From contig BRXU01000003.1 of the NCBI GenBank assembly GCA_030267565.1, positions 4,811,001-4,875,000 of the forward strand: 64,000 nt of DNA. Direction: 5' to 3'. Below are positions 46,198-56,700 of this stretch, piece after piece. The translations under genes were made by a program, and so were the position numbers. Under the pieces are notes generated by a model. It was not told the origin of the DNA. It made no database searches and worked only from the letters and a program-made list of their open reading frames with translations. The number at the start of each line of letters is the position of its first letter. Positions within the stretch are counted from its first letter, which is position 1. The DNA comes from Pleodorina starrii (lineage: Eukaryota > Chlorophyta > Chlorophyceae > Chlamydomonadales > Volvocaceae).

Positions 46198-47634
46198 GAC
46201 GAAGAAGCCTACATACCCTATGTCGGGTCGGGCTGTAACAGTCACAGCCGCAACCCAACCCCGACGCCCCCCAAGAAGCGCGCTTTTGCGGAAAATACAG
46301 TACCGGCATCATTGCCCTCTTACGGTAAACGCAACGCCCGCTACCGCTCAGGATGGAGGCCCCACGATTACGCGCCGCGGACTCCGCAGTCCCTCTTACA
46401 GTGCCACCTGCTGCTCCCCACCGTCCGCCTCCTCCTCCTCTTTCCTTCCAATAGCAAGCGACCAAACCGAAGCGCGAGCGAGACCCAACCTCCTCCTTTT
46501 CCGTAACCGCTGTCATCTAAGGAACCTCCTTCCCCTCACACCACGTTTCCGAGCCTGCCGCCTCTGGCGTCTCTCCCCCGCGCCATGCGCAACCAGCCAT
46601 ACCGTACCACAGCTTGTGCGCCAACCCGTTCCAACAGCAACGACGTTCCGTTCGAGCCTCGCTACCCAAACCCCACCCCTACAGAATCCGCTCCAAGTAC
46701 AATATCCTCTTCAGGTGACGGCAAACCGCACGCACGTACGTCACCGAGAGCCCGAGCCTCACGGCCGTGTCCCTGGCGCACTGCCGGCCTCTTCTCACAG
46801 CTACGGACACGACAGCTCACGCCCCTCCTCGCGGGCACAGCCGCTGGCCCCACCGCACGGCCCTGCATCCCGACTTCCCCGCACCGGGCTGTGCCGCCCC
46901 GGGCATCAGAGCTGCGCCCACGCCTCCGGCGCCCACGAACACGTCAACTCGACACCGCCCCATCCCGCAGCGAGCACACACCTCCCCCCCAGTCACCACC
47001 CCACGCCGTGCTTTCGGGCCTCCTCGCGGGGCCCCATCCATTGCGCCATCCTCGTCTCATTCGTTCAGCCTTTCATGGGCCCAACGCGCCTCTCCCCATC
47101 CCCATCCCCATCCAGACCGCGCACCCCTCCCCTCTTAACACGAATGCCGGCACGTTGGATTTGTCGGGTTTTCGGCGTAGTTAGACGTCGAACACTGCGC
47201 GAAGGCATTGCCTCTCGACCTCCGAGCACCCCCGCACCCCATCCACTGCCGGTCTGCCGCAACCACCCGACGCCCGCCCCGCCCCAACCCGCTGCTGTTG
47301 GCTCTGTCGGGTGCCTCCAGGCTGCGCTGCGCCGCGCCAAGACCTCCCGCTGCTCAAGAGCTCCAACCCAGCTGCTCCACGGCAATGTCGCCACGGCTCC
47401 ACTCCCACGGCAGCGCCGGCGCTCGCCAGTCTCGTGAACCTCCCCTCCCCTCACACACACACAGCTCCGAGCCCCGAGCTGCAGCCGCCAGTGCATCCCA
47501 AGCCATCAGCGCTCCCCGCCACGCAGCCGCCACAGCAGCCCCGCGCGCGCTCCCCGCCGCCACACCCTCCCCCCGCCGCCATTCCCTTCCCTTCCTCGGC
47601 GGTCTCCCAAACGTCCCAACGGGCTGCCCCTGCG
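46198..47634. other. 3' UTR of FAM194-thioredoxin gene and ADH promoter
   Basis: About 1.4 kb between two minus-strand genes. The C-rich plus strand produces a long apparent reading frame (46196-47437) that is Pro/Arg/Ser-rich without domain features. A TGTAA on the minus strand at 46396-46400 would end a 1.2-kb 3' UTR and leave about 200 bases for the dehydrogenase promoter. Confidence 0.5.
46396..46400 (-). terminator. TGTAA poly(A) signal, FAM194-thioredoxin gene
   Basis: TTACA on the plus strand about 1.24 kb past the stop at 47635. The 3' UTR would be long but within the range seen in volvocine algae. Confidence 0.4.
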
Positions 47635-50600
47635 CTACAGCTCCCGCAGCACCGTGGTGGGCCTTATGTACTCGAGCAGCGAGTTGTCGCTGCCCGCCGC
47701 GAAGCGAAAGCCCTCGGGCAGGAACTGCCCCTTGCGGCCGCGCGTCAGCGCGCCCAGCGCCGCCTCGCGCGCCTCGGCCTCCGTTCGCACATTGTTGGTG
47801 GCGGCCACCAGCTTGCCCTGGTAGAACAGTAAGAACATGGGCACGGTGCGGAAGCCGTAGCGGTCCTGCAGCGTGTTGCCCTCGGAGGCGTCCACCTTGA
47901 ACATCTGCAACGCGGGGCGTCAGGGAGTGATACCGGTATGCTCCTTGATAAAACAATATGAGTATAAAACAAGGGGGGTAGAAAGAAGATACCGCAGGGG
48001 GTCGTGGTGCGCAAGATGGGGTCGTAAAGGTGGGGCCATAAAGGGGGTGGGGTGGGGTTGGAGTGGAGTGAGGGGGCGAGGGCGGCGCGGCAAGGCATTT
48101 TGTGGGTCGGGGTTCCGGGAGTTCCTGGGTCGGGCTTTGGGAGCTCCGGGTCACCATCTCAAGAATGACTCCGAGGGCACTTCAGGCCCCGCACTGCTGT
48201 GCGCACATGTGCCGCACCGCACCGTGCACCGCACACAGCTCGACCCACCCACACGCCCCACGCCACCTTTCGCACTTCCCTCCCGGCCTGTACCCAACCC
48301 CGCTCCCTCTCCTTTCGCGAGTCTTCCTCCATGCCCAAGCCCTTATGGCACACACACGCACACACACATGCACGCACACACGCACACGCACCTTTATCCG
48401 CGCGCTCTCGCTGCCGCTCCGCGCCGCCGCCTCCTCACTCAGCGACCCATGGGCCGCCTGCACCTGCGCCTCCACCCGCGCACACACCGGGTTCCAGTCC
48501 GCCAGCACGACCAGCACGAACAGCACATCCGCCGGCGCGCCCGCGCCCAGCACCTGCGCATCCACGTCGCGCAGCCGCATCACCGGCAGCTTCGCGCGCC
48601 GGGCCTTATACTTGACCTCCACCGGCCGCATCAGCGCCGCAGCGAACCGCTGCTGCGTCTTACTCAGCTCGGGGCTGCCGAAATCCTCCAGCCTCCCTCC
48701 GCCTCCACCGCCGCTGCCGCCCGAGCCCGTGCTCCCCAGCAGCGCGCCCGCCGATGCGGAGCGCGCCGTGCCGTACAGCACCCGCGAGGAGCTGCTGCTG
48801 CTGCTGCCGAGGCCCCCCAGGCCCATCGTGTCGATCTGCGCGAGTCGGGAGTCCAGGCAGCGCAGGTCGGTGACTGTGGAGGCGAGGGCGCAGGCGGGGT
48901 CCATCCGCCGCAGCGCCTTCTTCAGCGAGCCCACGCCCGGCCGCTCCGTCTCCACCGCGTGGGGACCCGGCGACACGTACACGTTGCCCATCGACTGCGC
49001 GGGCAGTTAGGGCGGCAGTTAGGGCGGCAGGTAGGGCGGCAGTTAGGGTGGTAAGGCCAGCGTCGGTGAGGGCCAGCGTCGGTGAGGCCATCAGCTTAGC
49101 CAGGCAGCCGGGTAGATGAGCCATTCAGGCCGGCCGGCGTGCAGTCAGGCGGGCCGACCAGTCGGTCGGTCGGCAGGCAGGCATCCAGGGCAGGCATCCA
49201 GGCAGTTCAGCCATCCAGCTCAGGCAGGCAGCCAGCTAGGGAGCCAGGCAGCCAGCTGCGCAAGGCAGCCAGGCCACGGGTGCTCGTGCGCACCAGGGTC
49301 ATTGCCGTTATGCCGCGGCAGCCGTGGCGCCGCACCGCTGGATGCAAGTGGCCCGGGAGGTTACCCACGTATAGGCACGTACAGGGAGGGGGAGGCAGGG
49401 GCAGGGCACACCCAGACGAGCCGACCCGCCGCCGACAGCCATCGTGCCAGGACCCACTGCACACACGCGCAGCATCCGCAGTCGAAGCAGCCACATGCTT
49501 TCCGCAGCTCGCCGGGTCCCGCCTGCACGCACTGGCCCGGCCAGAGCTCCTCCCTTCCTTTCCCTTCAACTCCCTTCCCAACCAACACTCCTCCCTTCCC
49601 TCTGCCGTGTCCTCGACCGCACGTACCCAGCACACACACACGCACACACAAGCATGCACACGCACACGCACCTGCTGTCGCTGCCTGATGGCCGCTACAT
49701 CCAGCTCCAGCTTCCCCCCCGACTGTGTGCCGACCACCTTTGCCGTGTAGGGCCCCTCGGAGCGCCGCGGGGCCTCGCCGCACTGCCACTCCCGCACGCA
49801 GTCACCGGCGGAGAAGACGGCCACGATGTTCTGACGGTTGGTGAACCGAACCTTGATGCATTCGGATGCCTCCAGCCTGAGTGGCGGATGGGGGCAGGGA
49901 GGGTAAAGAATAATGATGCCGCAGCGGAGGGACACAGACAGGGAAGGGCAGGGAGGGATGCGTGGGAAGAGGAGGTGATGGCAGGGCATGGGAGCGGATG
50001 GCGGGGCTTGTGAAAGGTGGTGGATATGGCGCCCGGGTGCAACGTAAACCTGCCCCTTCTGCCCCATCTTCCCTTCCCCAGCGCCGCATCCGTGCATGCG
50101 GGTGGCCGCGCCAGCACCGTAGAGTGAATGAGCGCCGCGAGTGGACCGAGGCGGCCTCTCGCCGGCGATATGGTCCGGGTTGGAGGGGAGTGGCTCAAGC
50201 CTCCGGTGTAGGTCCCCCATCCGTTGTTCCCCCTCCGGTGTCCCCCCTCCAAGGTAGGTTGGTTTGCTGGGCGGCGGCCCTCCCGCACCGCCACCACCAC
50301 CTCCAGCGCCACCGCCAGGGTGCCACTCACGTGATGACCTCGTTGCTGACGCGGGGGAACTTCCCCCGCTGCACCACATTCCCCTTCTTGTCGGATACCG
50401 TGTAACCAGATTCCGTTACGACAAGCCTGCGGCATGGGTTGGGTGGTGGGAGGGGGTGGGATGGAGAAGCTGGCGGGAATATAGGGTCCGGTCCGAAGGG
50501 TAGGTATGCACGGCACGTGTAAGAGGGCTTTGGGCGGGTTGAGACGAGCGGGCGCACGGCAACGCAGTCGCGGTGCTTGAATGGGTATGGAGCCGCAAAC

Positions 50601-50905
50601 ACCGAGCGCCGCGCTGTGAGCGCACCACAATTCCTGAACTATTCGGGTCGTTGACGGCATCAACTCAGCCGACGAGCAACGGCGTGTCTGATAACGCACC
50701 AGGGCTTTCCAGTTGGGAAGTAAACGAACCCGATTCCTTGTGCATTAAATGAGGCTAGCATTTCCGACGATTTTGAGTCAGTAAAAAATGTTATTATTTG
50801 ACCTGCAGGCTGCTTGCAAACTATGACTGCTATGTTACCACTAGGGTAGAATATTGTTCCGTCGCCAGTTGACGGGTTCGTCTTGTCAAGGTCGGAGGTG
50901 GCCAT
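47635..50905 (-). CDS. FAM194-like domain fused to a thioredoxin fold (5' end uncertain)
   Basis: Exons (minus): 50905-50700, 50426-50331, 49876-49672, 48994-48392, 47904-47635; 459 residues from the ATG at 50905, all phases closing. The first part resembles the FAM194/ERICH6 domain: GTIFYPSGNIAVIV, LASFNAQGIGFVYFPTGKPW, LVVTESGYTVSDKKGNVVQ and CIKVRFTNRQNIVAVFSAG. A Ser/Gly-rich linker follows. The C-terminal part is thioredoxin-like: DVLFVLVVLADWNPVCARVE, then FKVDASEGNTLQDRYGFRTV with the cis-Pro, then LLFYQGKLV. The usual W-C-G-P-C is W-N-P-V-C, so only one Cys remains and normal disulfide exchange is unlikely. The reading frame stays open upstream of 50905, including an ATG near 51000 and a Cys-rich DECECSTCC. 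The protein may therefore start earlier. A ciliary role is a guess from FAM194 distribution. Confidence 0.8.
48995..49270. repeat. Short tandem repeats in FAM194-thioredoxin intron
   Basis: Four GGCAGTTAGGGC-type units (about 49003-49050), two GGCCAGCGTCGGTGAGG units (about 49058-49087), and AGGCAGGCA/CAGCCAGC units to about 49270, all inside the intron before exon 48994-48392. Confidence 0.75.
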
Positions 50906-51839
50906 CGTGGAAATGGCGCCGCGGCAACAGGTCGAACATTCACATTCATCTAAGTCATGCACATAGTTACTGCTTTCACATGTGGCGTGAAATTTCATGC
51001 GCGTCTGTCCCCAACTCGCTCGAAGGGCGGAGTTGCCGTACGGCAATGCGCATGATTTGCGCAGGAAGAGCGTTATCCTCACCCCACATTGCACTTGCAT
51101 ATGTCAGGCCAGTCCTCGGCATTCCGGCAAGCCCTAAGCCCGCGCCCACACCTGTGACCGAACCGGAGCACGCTCAGCACGGGCACTTGACACCCATATC
51201 ACGACACTTGAGTTTCGCCAGACCTTCTTGCTTTCGCTTTAGCCCGGCAGCATCCAAGAGGACCGTGGTGAGCGGCACCAAAATGTCGCTAGACGATCCA
51301 AGCTGTGCGCAGCGTGTGATACTCTCGCCTGATCAGGTCTCCAAGAGCGGAAGGCCCGTTGGCCTCGGACACCGGGCCGAATGCTCTCATCCGGAAGCAA
51401 GTGCAAGTTGCGAAAAGCTCTGATACCCCGCCCAAAGCAGAAGCACTATCACTCCCAGGCGCCTAGAGCTAGAGCACGCAACGAAAAACCGAAAGCCGCA
51501 TGGACTCCCGAACTCGCACCACCTGCCTGGCACCTCACCTCCCCTGCCCTCGAAAACCCATGCCCGCCAGCAGCCCTTCAGATGTCCCAGCTTCCACGCA
51601 TGATCACAAGCGCATGTGGCAGCACGCTTCTCAGCGCCCCTCTGAACTCCGGCATGCACTTCCTTCCCGTGGCCCTCCATGCAGCGTCAACCACCGTAGC
51701 CCCTGGTGGTCGCTGTTCTTGTTCGTTCCAGTGGGCCCCTGCTTGGCGGCCCTCAGCTGGCCGATCTCATCTGGGTCGGGCTGGTCGCCCTCCATCTGCC
51801 GCCCCATATCTCATCTGGGTTTGCCTCCTCCCCCCTCTC
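50906..51839. other. Region upstream of FAM194-thioredoxin gene and bL19m 3' UTR
   Basis: About 930 bases. A minus-strand stretch at 51302-51174 reads like coding sequence after an acceptor (GCGCACAG) and ends in a TGA. It includes SDILVPLTTVLLDAAGLKRK and a Cys-containing end. It may be a missed 5' exon or part of another transcript. No TGTAA for bL19m was found here. Confidence 0.4.
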
Positions 51840-53191
51840 TCAGTTGGCCGCTGAGACGCCCGTCTGGAAGGTGTAGTCGCTGGTCTCCCGGTCCAACAGG
51901 TAGAACAGCCGCTCCTGTGGTAGGTAGGTAGGCAGACAGCAGGCGCAAGACCATTTGTTTCCGTTAGTGGCTGGGGTAACTGCGTAGGGATACCCTTACG
52001 GGGTACACAGCCAACCCCTGCTCGCTCCTGTGTCCTGTCACCTCGATCAACCGCTGTAAGGGCAGGTTCGCCCGCGGGAGCCTGCAGAAGCACGCCAGCC
52101 TGCACCGCGGCACCCCAGCCCGGCCGCGTGCCGTCTCTACAATACACCGGCAAGCCAGCTACGACAGCAATGCCGGCGCTATCCGCCTGGTACCGCTCGT
52201 AACGCCTCCCCATATTCGCCCGCGCCGTAGCGGGCCGCGTCAGGGATTGAAGCAGACGCTCAACAACCGACCCCCCGCCGCCCGACTCAGACCCCATCCC
52301 AAGGCCCCCCGGCGGCCAATCAGGAGGAGCGGCCCGGCAGCCCACACCGCCGACGCCGTCACCATACCGCACCTGCGATGCGGGGATGCGCCCCACGACC
52401 TTGATGCCGAGCAGGTCGGGCATGTAGAGCGGGATGTGCTGCACCACGCCGCCGCACTCGGGGTAGACGTTGTAGATCTTGAACGAGCTGCGGATGCCCT
52501 TGGTATAGCGCGCGATGCAGACGCCGCGATAGATCGTGACCTTGCGCTCGGCCTCCGGCAGCATCATGCGGACCTCCAGGACGTCGCCAGCGCGGAAGTC
52601 GGGCAGCGGCCGCGCGCGACGCACGCGCTCCGCCTGCTCGCGCTCCAGGACTTGCATCAGGAAGCCCATGCGCTTGGAGACGTGCTTGCGGCGCTGGAGC
52701 GCGCGCGTGGGCGTCCAGGGCGTGTATTGCGCGGGCGCGCCGGTGGGGCGCTGCGCCAGGAGAGGGGTGAGCTGGTACGGCTGCACGGGCGGGCGCAGCT
52801 CCTGGAGGACGTTGGGCGGCACCGTCAGCTGCTGCTGCAGACGGCGCCATCGGGCGGTGGGCGCGGTTGGTCCCGCGTTGGTGGACCTGCCCTGCGCTCC
52901 GGATGCAACCTCGGCACCAGCTTTGGACCCAGAAGGCGTCAGATCGGCGGAACCCCGGGAGGGCGCTGAGGGTTGCGGCCCCGGTTGGTGCTCAGCTTGC
53001 ACGACACCGTTCGCGTCCAGCGGCGACCCCGCAGCCTGGCTCAGGGAGCGCCACAATGAGTGTCGACCGAGCATATTAACGACATTGCCGTTGGTTGAGG
53101 CAGCGGTTTCGACCGAGGCAGTCAGCACCGACGTTGATGATGATGCGGCATAGTGACTCAAAATGCGGGATCCAAGAAAGATAGATAGCAT
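51840..53191 (-). CDS. MRPL19: Mitochondrial large-subunit ribosomal protein bL19m
   Basis: Component of the organellar 50S subunit near the inter-subunit face. Exons (minus): 53191-52373 and 51914-51840; 297 residues, phase 0 junction. The N-terminus (MLSIFLGSRILSHYAASSST) is rich in Ser/Ala/Arg and lacks acids, a typical mitochondrial presequence. A long variable region follows. The L19 domain is FRAGDVLEVRMMLPEAERKV, TIYRGVCIARYTKGIRSSFK, VVQHIPLYMPDLLGIKVVGR and ERLFYLLDRET. The protein is much longer than bacterial L19 (about 115 residues) because of the N-terminal region. Upstream in-frame codons to 53269 begin with TTG, so the ATG at 53191 is preferred. Plastid rather than mitochondrial targeting cannot be fully excluded. 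Confidence 0.92.
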
Positions 53192-53726
53192 GTTGGCTGC
53201 AATGACTACTTGTATGATGAACACAGGGCAAACGTTCGGCACCTGCGCCCGCAACTGAAGTTCTGACAACCTCGCGACGTATACGCCACGCTCTAGAGAG
53301 TTATACTACAATTACGATGACGCTAGTTGTTGAAGCGTGAAGATTTGAATCTGCAGGGCTGTAGGGTTCGGGACCCAGCCCGTTTGTACAGCACCGCATT
53401 GAGCATCATTCTAGGTGGCCCCGCCCGCTTTCACAGCATTGTTTTACAGAGGCGCCAACACAACGCTACGTAATACAAACTTATACATTCAGTTTAGCTT
53501 ACACGCCACCGAGACCGCTGCAGTTGAGTCACGTCGACTGGTCTAGTGAACTTGCTCACCTTGCGCTTCCACTTGGCGTTGCATTGCGGGACTTGCGCAG
53601 CGTTAGGATTTGGAATGGTCCGATAGTCAATACCGGAGGGCGCCGCTCGGGCGCTGCGGGTGGAGGACGCGCACCACTTGCCCCCCACCAGGCCAGCCCT
53701 GAAATGATGCGCTAGACAACACCACA
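53192..53726. promoter_or_regulatory. Divergent promoter, bL19m / SET histone methyltransferase
   Basis: 535 bases between two divergent ATG codons. It must hold both promoters and 5' UTRs. The part nearest bL19m is AT-rich; no named element is certain. Confidence 0.6.
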
Positions 53727-56700
53727 ATGGAGAAGTTGGAGGAGGAGTACCGTGTGCTGCTGGACGAGGCGCTGCTCAAAGTTGCGAAATCCCAAAAAAT
53801 ATGTTGGGCGCGCGTGAAGGGCTATCCTGCATGGCCTGTAAGTATTTCAGAGAGCTCCCGTTGTATAGATTTCTATCAGATAAAGCGAGCCCTGGCTTGT
53901 GAGGGGGGGCGACCAGCGCTGCCAGCGCGCTTTCTTGGTCAACTCCAGTCTTCCACACCTCCCCGCAGGCTCAGATACTTCCGGATCAAACAGCTATGAG
54001 AAGGAAGGACCTGTCGCAGGAACGGCACAGCAAGGGCAACAGCGTCCCGGTGATGTTCTTTGGCACCGTTGAGGTTGCTTGGGTTAAGGACGCCGATGTG
54101 GTCGACTTTAAGGAGGGCATGGTCCAGGGCTTCTTCGACAGGAAGACAAAGCCATTCAAGCTGGCGCTGGAGCAGGTGAAACTGACACGCCTCCAAGTTG
54201 CAAGTTCGTTAACGAAAGTTGCAATTTTGTTTCTTGTTTAACATATATGTTCCTTTGTGGCCCCGGGATCGGCAAAGTCAGAAGTGGGTTCTTGACCTCC
54301 CGCACCAGTTGAATGCCTGGTTTCCCCGGTGCCGTTCGAGCGCAAGGGCGAAAGCAGCATATAAGCGATGCGCCTGCTGTGTTGGCCAACAGGTCTGCGA
54401 GTTCCTGGCACTTGACCGGAAACGGAAGGCGCCACCGAAATGGTGGTGCAAGCCCCCGTCAAACGGTGAGCGTCCGAATTGACATACTTGACGTGGGTAC
54501 ATGGGGGGGGAAGATGGTGCGGCTGATGCGCTCTTTGGACGTTTCGGTTGCATTCGACCGGCACGCCCCGTGGGTCAGGTTGCGCACCTTTTCGTTTGTT
54601 TCTGCGCAAGCGCTGGGGGTGCAAAGTAATTTATTTTGTTCCGTCGGGTGAGTGGCTATGGAGTTCAGCCCGGTGGGTCATCTGCTCTGGGTCCCGCTCC
54701 TGAAGGACAATGGAGAAGGGTGTCGGCAACGGTGGTTCCTAGGGTTGCCGCGCGTGGTTCAGACACTTTTGTCTTGTCATGTGTACCCATGTCCTCAGGC
54801 CTGGATGATCACTCTGATGGATCTGGGCCCAAGCAGACCTCGGTGTCTGGCAGCGGTGCTGCAAAGGGGACGGGGCAGCGGCAGGACGCGTCAAAAGCTT
54901 CCCGGCAGAGGAGTGTAGCCCCTGGGACGGAGTCCGGCTCTTCATCCGAAGAGGACGAAGCTCCAGCTCAGCTCGCTGGCGGGAAGAAGGGCGTGGGAAA
55001 GGCTGCAGCTGGGAAGGACGCTGCTGGTAGGCAGGTGAAAGAGGCAGCTGCTCCAACGAACGCCGCGAAGCCCCGTGACAGCTCCACCGGCCGCCTGCCG
55101 CGGGAGAACGGGTCTACCGCTGCGTCGACCAACACGGCAGCGCATGCGCCGCCTAAGAAACCTCCGACGGCTCCCCTGACTGCGCCCAGCCGGCAGCAGC
55201 AGGCGGTCCTGAAGGAGGCACCCGCAACCGGGGACGCAAGCAAGGATGCAAAGGAGGTCCGGCAGGCAACAGCTCGGCAAGGCGCATCAGCGGCTGCTGC
55301 TGACGCCAAGCTTGTACCGCCCTCGCAAGCCTCTCAGCAGCAGCAACGGTTGAGGTCCAGCGCTGGGGCCTCCGCCTCCGCTAAGGAGAACGATGCGGGC
55401 CTGCCGCCGCGGAAGCGACTCAAGGTCGAGACTGCGCAGGGGCCAGTCGGCCCTGTAGCGGGCTCTGCAAGTCATCCGCCGCCCCGACCATCGGCAGCTG
55501 CAAAGCGGACGACCTCCGGCGGGGAGGAGGCGGGTGTACTGGACGCGGCGGAGATCAGCGAGGTCGACGTCTTGAAACTTCCTGCTGAGATACGGCGTTT
55601 GGCAGGCATCCGGCTCCCTGCAATTCCCAAGAAGCCCGGGGTCAAGGTGGAGGAGTCGCCGCAACAGCAGCAGCCGATCAAGAAGGAGCAGGCGGCCGCG
55701 TCGACCGTGGCCAATGGGCCCGCCCCCGCACCGAAACCGGCGTGCGCTGCGGGAGACAGCCCTGGCATGGAGCTGCGCGCAGCGCGGCCCAGGCGAGCCA
55801 GCAACACCAGTGCCCGGGCCGGCCAGGCCGATGGCGGCCGCCACGCCGGTGCGGGGCAGGGCAAACGCAGCCGCAGAGCCCAAAGCTCCACCGGGGAGGA
55901 TTCACAGACTGCTGAGTCGTCCGACGATGACGAGGATGAGGGCCAGAGTAGCGGCGAGGAAGCGGACTCGGAGGCGGCAGCAAGCACCAGCAGCAGCGAC
56001 GACGGCAGCGACGCAAGCGAGGAGGAGGAGGACAGCGAGGACGATACAGCGGTTGCGGCTGCGCGGCGAGGCGGCAAGGGTGCTGGATCTGCACTCACGC
56101 GGGGGCAGGCCACACGTGCCCAGGCGCAGGCGCAGCCCGCTCGGGACCGGAAAGGCGAGAAGCAGCGCCGCCTGGCGCGCCTGGCGGCGCCACAGCCTGC
56201 TAACCGCCGGACTAGCTCGCGGCTTGTGCCCAAGGCCCAGTCGGACCCTCTGCCACGGGAGGTTGTTGGCGATGATTCGGAGACGACCGACAGCGGCGAC
56301 GAGAGCGACGAGGCCACCGATGACGAGAGCGAGGAGGGCGGCGAGGGCGAGGATGAACGTTCCAGCTCTGCAGCGGGCAGCAGTAGCAGCAGCGAGAGTG
56401 AAAGCGACGAGGAGGAGGAGCATGCTGCGAAGGAGTCGGGCGGGAGCGACGATGGGGGCATCAAGCTGCGCTTGCGCACGAGGTCTGCGCAGGCGGCGGC
56501 TGCGCAGCCTCAGCGCAATTCGATGGGCCCGGCTCTGTGTAAGTCGACGGGCGGCCGGGCTTCTCGAGGGCCCAGCCGGGAGGCGAGCGAGCAGCCCGAT
56601 CAGCGGCCCAAGGTCAACGCGAATCGCGTGGACTCGGACGCCGATGACGACAAGGCGCACCAGCGGCGCGAGGGCTGCGGCGCTGCTGGGGCGCCCCTAA

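Noticed and set aside
46196..47437. 413-codon plus-strand frame rich in Pro, Arg, Ser and Thr
   Set aside because: Composition reflects a C-rich strand. It has no domain and lies over the 3' UTR of the minus-strand FAM194-thioredoxin gene.
54652..54918. Start of a separate gene upstream of the large low-complexity frame (54636-58982)
   Set aside because: The large frame joins in phase, through the acceptor at 54798, to the PWWP exons before it and to the AWS/SET exons after it, so it is an internal exon and the sequence before 54799 is intron.
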